Shown: positions 1-7,641 of the stretch, piece by piece
Position numbering within the stretch: position 1 is the stretch's first letter
How the letters are laid out: the number at the start of each line of letters is the position of its first letter
Origin: an uncultured Flavonifractor sp.
GTDB lineage: Bacteria; Bacillota; Clostridia; Oscillospirales; Oscillospiraceae
NCBI GenBank assembly: GCA_944385585.1
Contig: CALWXU010000009.1
Location: 1 to 33,659, forward strand
DNA: 33,659 bases
Reading direction: 5' to 3'
Made by a program: the position numbers and the translations under genes
The notes under the pieces: model-generated
What the model saw: the letters and a program-made list of their open reading frames with translations, nothing else
What the model was told of the DNA's origin: nothing
Database searches by the model: none

Positions 1-392
1 CCGGCGGACACCATCACGTTGTTGCCCAGGGTGGGGTGGCGCTTGCCCTGGTCCTTGCCGGTGCCGCCCAGGGTGACCCCGTGGTAGATCAGGCAGTCGT
101 CGCCGATCTCCGCCGTCTCGCCGATGACGATGCCCATGCCGTGGTCGATGACGAACCGACGGCCGATCCTGGCGCCGGGGTGGATCTCAATGCCGGTCCA
201 GAACCGGCTCCACTGGCTCACCAGCCGGGCAATGAAGAACAGCCGGTGCTGGTAGAGGAAGTGGGCCAGCCGGTGGTACAGCGTGGCATGCACCCCCGGA
301 TAGAGCAGGAAAATCTCCAGCCGGCTCCTGGCCGCCGGGTCCCGGGCCTGATAGGCCCGCAGGGTCTCTCCCAATCGTGTCAGCGCAAACAC
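1..392 (-). CDS. cysE: Serine O-acetyltransferase, N-terminal part (cut by window edge)
   Basis: Transfers acetyl from acetyl-CoA to L-serine, giving O-acetylserine, the committed cytoplasmic step of cysteine synthesis. The translation has the CysE helical start ([28 protein letters not shown]) and then the left-handed beta-helix hexapeptides with the active-site stretch [13 protein letters not shown] and [11 protein letters not shown]. The C-terminus lies beyond base 1. The start is uncertain: a GTG at 390-392 is given, but the GGGAGG at 392-397 touches it, and the in-frame TTG at 372-374 is rather far from that site; CysE proteins usually begin about here. The gene follows a T-box leader and promoter, so it is probably induced when tRNA-Cys is uncharged. 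Function is secure; the start is not. Confidence 0.92.
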   Translation of the reverse strand, partial: MFALTRLGETLRAYQARDPAARSRLEIFLLYPGVHATLYHRLAHFLYQHRLFFIARLVSQWSRFWTGIEIHPGARIGRRFVIDHGMGIVIGETAEIGDDCLIYHGVTLGGTGKDQGKRHPTLGNNVMVSA

Positions 393-404
393 CTCCCAGA
401 TGCG

Positions 405-439
405 AAAAAACGCCTCCCGTGCCAAGGGGCACGAGAGGC
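405..439 (-). terminator. Regulated terminator of the T-box leader
   Basis: On the minus strand GCCTCTCGTGCC pairs with GGCACGGGAGGC around a short CCTT-type loop, followed by six T (405-410). It competes with the antiterminator formed by the T-box sequence just upstream. Confidence 0.85.
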
Positions 440-633
440 GGGCAATTGCCGCGGTTCCACTCTCATTTCTCACTCAGGGGCCGGTAACGGGGCCAGGCCG
501 GGGGCCAGCGGCCCTCTGCGCTCCCGGACGCACATTCTCCCGCCGCACCCCGGGCCCGCTTTCAGCCGGTGACGGGCCCTCTCTGATGGCTGCGCACGGA
601 ATACTATTTCCGTTCCTCGCGCGGTCTTGCTGT
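405..633 (-). promoter_or_regulatory. T-box riboswitch leader of cysE, probably cysteine-specific
   Basis: On the minus strand the conserved T-box AGAGTGGAACCGCGG (449-463) is followed by a GC-rich terminator and a U-run. Upstream, an AGTA element (5' side of stem I), an AGAGAGGG/GGCTG distal region and a 3'-side GAATGTGCG resemble the specifier-loop layout. Read as GAA then a nearby UGC followed by a purine, the specifier would be UGC (Cys), which fits the cysE gene it controls. T-boxes bind uncharged tRNA and switch from terminator to antiterminator. T-box identity is clear from sequence; the UGC assignment is by eye, without a covariance model. Confidence 0.85.
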
Positions 634-639
634 TTCAGT

Positions 640-668
640 ATATTATCACGTTCCGCCAAGTGTGTCAA
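640..668 (-). promoter_or_regulatory. SigmaA-type promoter of the cysE T-box transcript
   Basis: Minus strand -35 TTGACA (663-668), 17-bp spacer, -10 TAATAT (640-645). Predicted transcription start near 633, just ahead of stem I of the T-box. Confidence 0.8.
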
Positions 669-791
669 GCCGGACGCCGGCCAGGCCCGCCTGACAGCAA
701 AAAATGGCGCACATAGAAATCCGGGCTGGGGCAAAGCTATGTTCGGATTCCCCGAATCCAACAAATTCGTCACAAAAGGAGATGCACTGTT

Positions 792-908
792 ATGTCTAGC
801 TCTAAGAACACCAGCTCCAATCAGCCTGTGGTCCCCGGCGCCCGTGAGGCCCTGAACAAGTTCAAGATGGAGGCGGCCAACGACCTGCGTGTACCTGTAC
901 CATCTTAA
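792..908 (+). pseudogene. Alpha/beta-type SASP, 5' fragment interrupted by the element
   Basis: Encodes the N-terminal half of a small acid-soluble spore protein, which coats and protects DNA in the dormant spore. ATG at 792 follows AAGGAG by 10 nt. Residues 1-30 include the family segment LNKFKMEAAN. At base 882 the gene breaks off; the reading continues for eight foreign residues to a TAA at 906-908, giving a 38-residue product without the DNA-binding C-terminal helix. The missing half is at 24374-24493 in the same orientation. Removing 882-24373 restores a single 69-codon SASP frame. SASP genes are usually multicopy, so the disruption may be tolerated, or may be reversible by excision. Confidence 0.9.
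861..906. other. attL of the 23.5-kb element
   Basis: SASP sequence up to core GA (882-883), then CCTGC and the arm GTGTACCTGTACCATCTT (889-906). That arm is an imperfect inverted copy (14 of 18) of the arm at 24351-24368. Both arms lie 5 bp from the GA core. Core choice rests on this symmetry; a TG 3 bp further on is also shared in the same register and cannot be excluded. Confidence 0.75.
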
Positions 909-1072
909 AGAACAAAGGAAAAATGTTATCAAAATCTACTTAAATCGACGAATTGACCCACAAAAATATTATTAAAAACTATATAGGCGATAAAAGAGGC
1001 GGCCGCTGTGTATGAACCGCTCCAGATTGTGCGTACAGTACAAAAGAGAGGCCTGGTAGGAAATATTGAGAT

Positions 1073-1851
1073 TTAGGTGGAGAGGCGCCGCTGACGCGGC
1101 GCCTCTCCAGTCTTTAACTGGATGCGCTCATGGTTGTAGAAGTGAATCTAGCGGTCGATCATCTCATTGGCTTCTGAGAAGGCAGCCGGTTTGTGGCGGG
1201 AAATGCACTCCGTTTTGCGGATGGAGAAGAAATTTTCTGCCATGGCATTGTCATAGGGATCACCTTTCCTTGACATAGACGGTGTAATGCCGTATGCTTG
1301 CGTCAGGTCGAAGTACGCTTGTGAAGTATCCTGAAGCCCTCGGTCGCTGTGCAGCTGCAGCTCCGCAGCGACCGCCTTTTTCTGCTGCCTCATCGCCAGA
1401 CAAATGGTATCCAGCACCTGGTTGACCGTCTGCTGAGTTCCGGTCTTATCAGCCACGATGCTGTTGTCATAGATCTCCCGGATCATGGACAGATACAGGA
1501 TACCTTGCTTGGTGTGAATGTAAGAGATATCCGTTACCCACCCACCTGTGATTGGACCTGTCTGCGTGAAAGTCTCGATTCAGAAGATTTCCGTAGCACT
1601 GTTTTGGGATTATGGAAAATATTCTGGCTTTTCAGCCACAGCCACATCCGCCGGTAGCCATAGGTGCCGAAGCCGCGTTTCCGCTGCTGTGCGATGAGCT
1701 CTGCAAGGGCGGCATCCTTCTCCGGCCTGTCCAGACGGTGGACAAGGGCATCGTAGCCGCTTCTGGATACGGAAAAGAATTTGCACATGACTGACCCTGG
1801 ATACTCTGTTCTGTGACGATATAGGATGTGGTATTTTACCCTCGCCCTCAC
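1073..1851 (-). pseudogene. IS3-family transposase orfB (DDE integrase), disrupted
   Basis: Two out-of-frame pieces together match the IS3 OrfB catalytic protein. The N-terminal piece (1534-1851) has KRGFGTYGYRRMW and ends NPKTVLRK, then runs into a stop. The C-terminal piece carries the DDE residues in WVTDISYIHTKQG, LQLHSDRG and DNAMAENFFS. Between them roughly 35 residues expected in the family are missing and the frame changes. A TAG at 1148-1150 (after EMIDR) interrupts the normal IHFYNHERIQLKTG ending, which then runs to a TAA at 1073. It is therefore inactive. A GC-rich hairpin (1085-1105) sits in the last codons. Confidence 0.85.
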
Positions 1852-2162
1852 CTCCTTCCTGTGAAGTGCAGAAAAGCCCGCAGTAATTTGCTTTCCATCT
1901 GCAAGCGCTGGGTCTCATACGCCTGCTCTGCCACAATGCTTCTTGGTGCGGCATCGTTCCCCGGCTGCCCTTTGGGCCGAGGAAGAATTCCGGCTGCCAG
2001 CCTCCGTTCTTTTCTCCGCTCTCGCCCAAGCAGCCCTTTTACCACCTGCTTATCCTCAAAGCCGTAGTATTCTGCAGCTTCCCGCTGGGTTTTCCCCTCT
2101 GCCAGCATTGCATTGATTTCTGGCAGCAATACTTGAACATGTGTGTAATTTCGCTTTCCCAT
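1848..2162 (-). CDS. IS3-family transposase orfA (helix-turn-helix), 104 aa
   Basis: Small DNA-binding partner of the IS3 transposase. The start MGKRNYTHVQVLLPEINAML and the HTH segment GKTQREAAEYYGFEDKQVVKG are typical for OrfA. The frame is intact and overlaps the start of orfB by 4 bp. Its original ribosome-binding site has been separated from the ATG (2160-2162) by the MITE at 2165-2332: without the MITE, AGGGGG would lie 7 nt before the ATG. Translation is probably lost, so the gene is likely a relic with an open frame. Confidence 0.8.
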   Translation of the reverse strand: MGKRNYTHVQVLLPEINAMLAEGKTQREAAEYYGFEDKQVVKGLLGRERRKERRLAAGILPRPKGQPGNDAAPRSIVAEQAYETQRLQMESKLLRAFLHFTGRR

Positions 2163-2164
2163 GA

Positions 2165-2332
2165 CTAGGTCTTGTTTGAAAATTGGCGATGTGCCCAGCG
2201 GCGAGGAATTTTGGGCCGCTGGCAAGCAATGTTTCCGCAGGAATCCTGACGGATTTCAAGGAAACATTGCGCCGTCCAGGGGACAAAAGGCCCGCCGATT
2301 GGGCATGTTGACATTTTTCAAACAAGCCCTAG
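2165..2332. mobile_element. 160-bp MITE with CTAG target duplication
   Basis: CTAG occurs at 2165-2168 and 2329-2332. Between them the ends are inverted repeats: GTCTTGTTTGAAAATTGG at the left and, inverted, GGCTTGTTTGAAAAATGTC at the right, with looser complementarity continuing for about 40 bp (GATGTGCCCAGCGGCG against CATGCCCAATCGGCG). No coding capacity. A 4-bp CTAG duplication is known for some IS5-group elements, a possible source of the mobilising transposase; that link is inference. Confidence 0.75.
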
Positions 2333-2371
2333 ACCCCCTGATGTAGTCTATTTTCCTACATCAGGGGGTCT
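2331..2371. other. Perfect 16-bp hairpin in the IS3 leader
   Basis: AGACCCCCTGATGTAG (2331-2346) and its exact inverse complement (2356-2371) enclose a 9-nt loop. It lies between the IS right end and orfA. It could fold in RNA reading in from outside and limit transposase expression. The outer bases of the left arm also form part of the MITE duplication, showing that the MITE arrived later. Confidence 0.7.
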
Positions 2372-2474
2372 GTTGTCTCTGTCCGTTTTTACTGGACCGG
2401 TTCAGTATCACGGGGCCGCCTCTCTTATTCTTACAAAACAGTGTGCGCCAGGCGTGGGGCCTGCGGGGAGGGGC

Positions 2475-5396
2475 TCACACCCGCTCCGCCAATCCGGCCA
2501 GACGGCAGAGGATGGCCGCCGTCTCGGCCCGGGTGATCCGGGAATTCCCGTTGAAGTTCCCGTTCTGATCCCCCTGGGTGATGCCCGCCTGATACCAGCG
2601 GTACACCACGTTCCCATAGGGGGCGCTCTCCGCCAAATCGGGAACTGTGACATCGCTGTGGACGGGGGCCTTCTCGCTGTCAGGCACCGCCCGGTCCAGC
2701 AGGTCCACCATCTCAAAGCGGGTAGCCGGGTCCGTCAGGGTGGACGCGGAGACCTCCCGGGCGGTGAACAGGCCGTTGTCCACGCAGTAGTCATAGGCCC
2801 CCTGATACCAGGGCTCCCCGGGGCCGGGGGCGGGGACGCTCCCCCCGTTTTCCTCAGCGTGGAGTCGGGCGGTGAGGGTGACCACCTCGGCCACGCTCAG
2901 GGTCTGCATGGGGCTGAAGCGGCCGCTGCCGGTGCCGTTCATCAGCCCGGCGGAGGCGGCGGTGTTGGCGTAGGGGGCGTACCAGGCGCTGTCGGATACG
3001 TCGGAGAAGGCCGTCTCCTGGGGCTGCTCCGGCGTTTCCGGCTGCTCCGGGGGTTCCGGCTGCCCAGGCTCCTGGGGCTGGGCGGGCTCCTCCGCCGCGC
3101 TGCCGGGCAACAGCACGCCGGAGAGCACCTGCGTAAAGGTCTCCACCTGCTCAATCTCCTCGGGAAGCATGGCCTTGGAGTAGATATTGTACCCTACCAC
3201 CCAGAGGGTGCCGTCGTTCTTGAGGACAAAGGTGGTGTAGCCCACGTTGGCCACGTCGGCCACATCGGAGATATCCACCCGCCGGGGGCTATCCTGATAG
3301 GGAAAGCTCCCCGCGTTTTCCCCGAAAATGAAGGGGTTGAGGGGATATTCCTGGTTGCCTCCCTGGTAGCCCAGCTGGTTCTGCTGGTTCAGGCCCCAGC
3401 TGTACAGGGCCCCGCTCTCCGTCAGGGCAAACGCAGAGGGGTTCATGCTGTCGCAGTTCTCCCCCCACACGTTGACCACATCGTCCATCACCTTTACCGG
3501 TCTGCTGGGGGCCCGGTCGGCGATGCCGGCGCCGCTGATGCCGAAGGCGCCATCCGTGCCCCAGTACCACAGCTCCCCATTGTCCAGAATGGCCATGTGG
3601 CCGGAAACGTACCGGACCCCCTCCAGGGGCGCCCGCTCCAGGGCGGGCTCGCCGTACCTGTCATAGGTGTAGACGGTGCCGTCATTTTTCAGGATCACGC
3701 CGACGCTCCCATCGCTGCTGACCTGCTTGGCGCTGTCGGTGACATAGGTGCCGTCCATGGCATACCAGACCGTGCCGTCGTTCTTCAGGGCCATAGGGCC
3801 GCTGATCTGCTTGACGTTGTCCAGGACTTGGGCAGGCTCGCTCTCAAAGACGGCCCCCTTGCCGTAGCCCCAGCCCCACAGGGTGCCGTCGGCCTTCAGG
3901 GCGAGGAAGTTCACATCAAAGTTGCTCACTGCGGTGAAGCCGCCGCCCACCGTCCTCAGTTCCTCATTCCAGTCTTCTGCGTCCTCCTTGGCCTGGCCCC
4001 AGGTCACGAGGGTGCCGTCGTCCAGCACCGCCATCCCGTCGCCGATGGTGTGGTTCCCGCCGCCGGCGGGGAACTGGGCCTCCGGCCCATCGGAGGGCCC
4101 GGGTGTCTGGGTGGGTTCCGGCTGCTGGGCGGAGGCAGATGTCGGATGGGCCGTCACGCCGCCCTCGTCCAGGGTGTAGAAGGTGGGGGCGGAGTTGTCG
4201 GTGACATACCACACCACCTGGCCGTTGTAGTAGGCGGGCGCGCAGTCGGAGAGGGAGCCGGCGGCGGTCACGACCTGGCTGGGCACCCCGTCGGCCCCGT
4301 AGCGGAGGTAGTAGAGGTCATGGCTGACGGTATATCCGTCCTTGCCGTTCCACAGCAGGTAGCCGCCGTCCAGGCCGGTGGGGGCCAGCACGGGGGTGGT
4401 GGAGCCGCCGGCCTGGGTGATCTGGTAGTCCTTCCCCCTGCCGGTGGCGATGTCCATGGCCTGGAGATAGACGTTCCGGGGGCCGCTGCCCCCCGCCCCG
4501 TCGTAGTTGTATGCCATCATGTAGCACGCGCTGGTCTCCGCCAGCCCGCCCACGGAGGCCCCGGTGGTGTTGGCCCCGATGGCCCCGGCGAAGGTCCGCT
4601 GCTCCCCCACGCTGCACAGCCTGCCCTGGTAGAAGCTGTCGGTGAAGCGGCCGGAGGCGGCGTCGGCATAGTAGCGCATGAAGGTCATGGCACGGGGATA
4701 GGCGTCCCCGTGGTCCAGGGCCACAATCCGCCCCTCCTCATCCACGAGGAGGAACTGGTTGAAGGAGTGGCTGACGTAGCCGTAGCTGGCGTTCATCACG
4801 TCGTAGAAGGAGTCGGTGATCTCCATGCTGGACTGGTCCACCGCCATGGTCAGGTTGGCCTGGTGGTTGAGGCCGTCGCCGCTGGTGTACATCTCGTGGC
4901 TGGTGCGGAGGTAGAGGTAGCCGCCGTGCTCGTCCATCCGCAGGCTGCCGGCGTCGAAGGGCACGGTGGTGTTGGCTCCCCGGAGGCTGGCCTGCCCCAG
5001 GCGCTGCCAGTCCTTGGAGTACTTCACCACCCGGATGACCTCTGTGCTGTCGCTCTCCGAGGGGTTCTCCTGGCCGAAAACGAAGAAGTTGTAGTCCGCC
5101 CCGGCGAAGAAGCCGCCCCAGAGGGAGAGCTCCATGGGGATGGTTTGGCCGGACTGGAATACAAAGTCTGGGGAGTAGTCCTCCACCACGATCCGGCCGT
5201 CGATATGCTCCACCCGGGTCAGGCCGCCGGCCTCGTTTGCAAAGAGGTAGGAGTTGACCGGCCTGCTCCAGGTGGTGTAATCCTGAGCGTTGAGATTGCT
5301 GGACACGGCGGGGGCGCCCGCCGCCCCGGCGGGGACCGCCGTCAGGGACAGGGCCATACTCAGCGCCAGGAACAGGGATAGGGTGCGTTTTTTCAT
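2475..5396 (-). CDS. Secreted RCC1-repeat protein with C-terminal SLH domains
   Basis: A 973-residue exported protein, probably held on the cell wall. Residues 1-25 are a signal peptide (MKKRTLSLFLALSMALSLTA, then AGAAGA). Residues about 30-470 are an uncharacterised region with YLYLRTS and LYYLRYG strands that suggest a beta-propeller. Residues about 478-764 contain RCC1-like blades (ALKADGTLWGWGYG, AILDNGELWYWGTDG, VLKNDGTLWVVGYN). A Pro/Glu linker (765-795) leads to SLH modules (796-973; AFSDVSDSAWYAPYANTAAS, ITRAETAAILCRLAGL), which bind secondary wall polymers. The ATG at 5396 has GGAG 10 nt upstream and starts a perfect signal peptide. It lies 168 bp after the small membrane protein and may have its own promoter. 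The ligand is unknown; its place at the end of the signalling operon may be functional or chance. Confidence 0.88.
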   Translation of the reverse strand: MKKRTLSLFLALSMALSLTAVPAGAAGAPAVSSNLNAQDYTTWSRPVNSYLFANEAGGLTRVEHIDGRIVVEDYSPDFVFQSGQTIPMELSLWGGFFAGADYNFFVFGQENPSESDSTEVIRVVKYSKDWQRLGQASLRGANTTVPFDAGSLRMDEHGGYLYLRTSHEMYTSGDGLNHQANLTMAVDQSSMEITDSFYDVMNASYGYVSHSFNQFLLVDEEGRIVALDHGDAYPRAMTFMRYYADAASGRFTDSFYQGRLCSVGEQRTFAGAIGANTTGASVGGLAETSACYMMAYNYDGAGGSGPRNVYLQAMDIATGRGKDYQITQAGGSTTPVLAPTGLDGGYLLWNGKDGYTVSHDLYYLRYGADGVPSQVVTAAGSLSDCAPAYYNGQVVWYVTDNSAPTFYTLDEGGVTAHPTSASAQQPEPTQTPGPSDGPEAQFPAGGGNHTIGDGMAVLDDGTLVTWGQAKEDAEDWNEELRTVGGGFTAVSNFDVNFLALKADGTLWGWGYGKGAVFESEPAQVLDNVKQISGPMALKNDGTVWYAMDGTYVTDSAKQVSSDGSVGVILKNDGTVYTYDRYGEPALERAPLEGVRYVSGHMAILDNGELWYWGTDGAFGISGAGIADRAPSRPVKVMDDVVNVWGENCDSMNPSAFALTESGALYSWGLNQQNQLGYQGGNQEYPLNPFIFGENAGSFPYQDSPRRVDISDVADVANVGYTTFVLKNDGTLWVVGYNIYSKAMLPEEIEQVETFTQVLSGVLLPGSAAEEPAQPQEPGQPEPPEQPETPEQPQETAFSDVSDSAWYAPYANTAASAGLMNGTGSGRFSPMQTLSVAEVVTLTARLHAEENGGSVPAPGPGEPWYQGAYDYCVDNGLFTAREVSASTLTDPATRFEMVDLLDRAVPDSEKAPVHSDVTVPDLAESAPYGNVVYRWYQAGITQGDQNGNFNGNSRITRAETAAILCRLAGLAERV

Positions 5397-5447
5397 GGTA
5401 CATTCTCCTTTCAGTCTGTTTCCTTCTATCAGGATGTACTTGATCAC

Positions 5448-5473
5448 TGTCCGTTTTTGCTGGATCTGTTCCA
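5448..5473. repeat. Solo copy of an IS3-like terminal repeat
   Basis: TGTCCGTTTTTGCTGGATC followed by TGTTCCA closely matches the right end of the IS3 relic (2380-2404), in the same orientation. No transposase or partner end is seen nearby. It may be an IS footprint or a recombination scar upstream of the SLH gene. Confidence 0.45.
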
Positions 5474-5564
5474 CACAGAAGGGCCTTTTTATTGCAGGCC
5501 TGCAGTTCTTCCTCTCATTTGCCTGCCTGAAGGCAATGGCCTTTGCAAATCCATCCGTTTCAGC

Positions 5565-6029
5565 TCAGTCCTCCTCCTGCCGCCGGGTCAAATCCTTGTG
5601 AGACGGCGCCTCCTTTTTGAGCAGCTGCGGATTTTTCCGCTTGAGGCGGATGGTGTAGCTCAGGTCGGCCGCGAACAGCAGCAGATAGAGGGGCGTCACG
5701 AGCCAGCCCACCATCGCCGCCAGAAAAAGGGCCAGGAAGAAGGTGACGATCCAGTTGCCGCCCCGGCGGCTGAAGTAGATCAGGAACGACCACTGCGGGC
5801 CAACCAGATTCAGTGCGGCAAGCACAATCAGGACTACGCCGAACCCCAGGGTAAAGAAGGCCGAAGTGCTGTAAAGCTGCATCCCCAGGCTGTCAAACTT
5901 CAGCTCAAAGAAGCTGAAGTAGGCCGCAAGTGCCAGAAGCACAATGCTGACTTTGTGCAGGACCCGAATCCGGGACACGGGGTTCATGCCATCCTCGCCG
6001 TAAAACCAGTTCTGAAAAGCTGCATTCAT
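5565..6029 (-). CDS. Small multi-pass membrane protein, unknown function (154 aa)
   Basis: I do not recognise the family. The ATG at 6029 has AAGGAGG 8-9 nt upstream, preferred over the longer in-frame start at 6053. About three to four hydrophobic segments are visible: VSIVLLALAAYFSFFEL, LYSTSAFFTLGFGVVLIVLA, and a long WIVTFFLALFLAAMVG plus LVTPLYLLLFAADL. The C-terminal tail is charged and ends RRQEED. It lies 122 bp downstream of the coiled-coil Sel1 protein, whose C-terminus also carries membrane helices; the two may meet in the membrane. A TATACT at 6086-6091 lies in the gap, without a good -35. Confidence 0.75.
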   Translation of the reverse strand: MNAAFQNWFYGEDGMNPVSRIRVLHKVSIVLLALAAYFSFFELKFDSLGMQLYSTSAFFTLGFGVVLIVLAALNLVGPQWSFLIYFSRRGGNWIVTFFLALFLAAMVGWLVTPLYLLLFAADLSYTIRLKRKNPQLLKKEAPSHKDLTRRQEED

Positions 6030-6151
6030 TGTTTGTTCCTCCTTGTCAATCACACAATTTTGAAGCTCTCTTGTTTACGGTCTCAGTATAGCGCAAAACC
6101 CTGTGCGGTTTTTTCATTTTCTGTAGAAATGATCCAGGGGCGTCCTCTTTT

Positions 6152-7621
6152 TCAGCGTTTCGGGTCATTGATGCCCAGCACAGCCATAATCAGCTGATTG
6201 ACCACCCAGAGAATGCACAGAACGATTATGAGGATTACAGTAATTGGGATGATATCTGACAATCCCAGGCGATCGGCAACTATCATCACAATTTCAAAGA
6301 AGAGAAAGGAGGCATAGAAGATCCGCTTCCCCGCTGTTGCAGCCGCTTTCCCAGAGAGGCCCCCGTACCACTCCGTCACCCCGTATTGCCTCAGCGCATG
6401 TGACCCGGCGGCCAGCAGACTTGGAACAAAGGGGAACAGCACCAAGGAGCACTTGATGAACACAGGCAGTCCATCAAAGCCAGTCCCGATACCCAGGAAG
6501 TGGTTCAGTACCACCACCACGGTTACCACCATGAACTCCAGCGGCATCAAGATCCCCAGCAGGATCAGGAAGCGGCCGAAGCGGCCCTTTCGAACCGCCT
6601 GCCGCCTGGCCTCCTCCGTGCGGCGGGCCTCTTCCGCCCGCCGGATTTCCTCCGCCTGCCGGGCCTCTTCCGCGCGGCGGGCCTCTTCCGCCAGACGGGC
6701 TTCCTCCGCCTGCCGGGCCTCTTCCGCACGGCGGGCCTCTTCCGCCAGACGGACTTCCTCCGCCTGACGGGCCTCCTCCGCGCGGCGGGCCTCTTCCGCC
6801 AGACGGGCTTCCTCCGCCTGACGGGCCTCCTCCGCGCGGCGGGCCTCCTCCGCCCGCTGGCGCTCCGCCTTCTCCTGGGCCAGCTGGGCGCACCGCCGGT
6901 CATACCGCTCCTTGGCGTCCGCCAGCCCCAGCCGCTGGGCCCTGGCCAGCCAGCTGCGCCCACGCCCCGGCATGGCGGGCAGGCCTACGCCCACGGTGTA
7001 CTGGGCGGCGATCTCCACCATGGCCTCGGCGCCCCCCGCCTCGGCCCCCAGCTCCAGATATCGGGCGGCCTCTTCCGGATTCCGCTCCACGCCGGTGCCC
7101 TCCAGGTAGCAGCGGCCCAGCAGGAAGGCCGCCTCTGGCAGGCGGTTCCCGTCCGCCGCGTTTTCCAGCTTGTGGATGGCCTCCGCCTCCTGGCCCGGCC
7201 GCTTCAGCATCAGCTTCCCCAGAAGCAGGCTGGCCTCGAACCTGCCGCCGTCCTCTGCCCGCTTCAGGTACTCCTCCCCCTCCGCCTGGCCGCCCAGCTC
7301 CGGGTGCTCCAGGAAGTAGCGGCCCACCTGGTACTGTGCCTCGGTGTCATTGGAGTCCTCCGCCCGCAGGCACCACTCGGGCAGGTTGTCCTCATTGATC
7401 TCACCAAGCTCCTCCGTCTGCTCCTGCCCCACAGACAGCAGGGCCTGGGCCCCCTGGTGGCCCTGCTCCGCCGCCCGGCGGAACCACTGCTCCGCCTCCG
7501 CGCCGCTCTGCTCTGTCCCCTCGCCGTTTTGGTAGCAGAGGCCGATCTGATACTGTACCTCCGGGTCGTTTTGATCCGACTCCAGCAGATCCTCAAAGCG
7601 GTCAATCAGTTCCTGGTCCAT
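6152..7621 (-). CDS. Sel1-repeat / coiled-coil / membrane protein (489 aa)
   Basis: Sel1 repeats are TPR-like helical pairs that act as protein-binding scaffolds. Residues 1-240 hold about five Sel1 units (YQIGLCYQNGEGTEQSGAEA, LLGRCYLEGTGVERNPEEAA). Residues 241-345 are an uninterrupted charged helix of [RQL]AEEAR hexapeptides, a coiled coil. Residues 351-374, 388-407, 434-449 and 457-482 are hydrophobic and likely membrane-spanning, ending in NDPKR. The protein may tether the signalling complex to the membrane. ATG 7621 follows the previous Sel1 stop by 20 bp and has an AGGAGG-like site. Its first 80 codons are almost identical to those of the neighbouring Sel1 gene, a sign of duplication. 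Confidence 0.85.
   Translation of the reverse strand: MDQELIDRFEDLLESDQNDPEVQYQIGLCYQNGEGTEQSGAEAEQWFRRAAEQGHQGAQALLSVGQEQTEELGEINEDNLPEWCLRAEDSNDTEAQYQVGRYFLEHPELGGQAEGEEYLKRAEDGGRFEASLLLGKLMLKRPGQEAEAIHKLENAADGNRLPEAAFLLGRCYLEGTGVERNPEEAARYLELGAEAGGAEAMVEIAAQYTVGVGLPAMPGRGRSWLARAQRLGLADAKERYDRRCAQLAQEKAERQRAEEARRAEEARQAEEARLAEEARRAEEARQAEEVRLAEEARRAEEARQAEEARLAEEARRAEEARQAEEIRRAEEARRTEEARRQAVRKGRFGRFLILLGILMPLEFMVVTVVVVLNHFLGIGTGFDGLPVFIKCSLVLFPFVPSLLAAGSHALRQYGVTEWYGGLSGKAAATAGKRIFYASFLFFEIVMIVADRLGLSDIIPITVILIIVLCILWVVNQLIMAVLGINDPKR
6602..6859. repeat. Tandem 18-bp (54-bp higher-order) repeat encoding the coiled coil
   Basis: About fourteen copies of an 18-bp unit encode [RQL]AEEAR. They are arranged in an R-Q-L order giving a 54-bp period. 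Such arrays change copy number easily, so helix length may vary between strains. Confidence 0.85.
7377..7621 (-). repeat. Duplicated Sel1 N-terminal module (second copy 9837-10089)
   Basis: The 5' ends of the two adjacent Sel1 genes are nearly identical over about 245 bp, differing at roughly 20 positions by eye; the proteins start MDQELIDRFEDLLESDQNDP and MNQEWIDRFEDLLESDQNDP. Downstream the two genes diverge completely in architecture. This indicates a recent partial duplication or gene conversion. Confidence 0.85.
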
Positions 7622-7641
7622 CTCTCATTCCTCCTGTCTCT

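Larger units (their letters stand above)
1013..2404 (-). mobile_element. Degenerate IS3-family insertion sequence
   Basis: Terminal inverted repeats are at 1013-1037 (TGAACCGCTCCAG...) and 2380-2404 (...CTGGACCGGTTCA), 17 of 25 positions matching. A 3-bp GTA duplication flanks them (1010-1012 and 2405-2407), typical for IS3. It holds orfA and a broken orfB on the minus strand, plus a 160-bp MITE inserted ahead of orfA. An internal deletion, a frame change and a stop in orfB make it non-autonomous. Confidence 0.8.

Noticed and set aside
670..791. SigmaG promoter for the SASP gene
   Set aside because: Expected from biology, but I could not find convincing -35 and -10 elements with proper spacing.
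2373..5381. 1002-codon open frame on the plus strand
   Set aside because: Mirror of the SLH/RCC1 gene; no ribosome-binding site, no signal or domain, Gly/Val/His-rich composition of antisense GC-rich frames.
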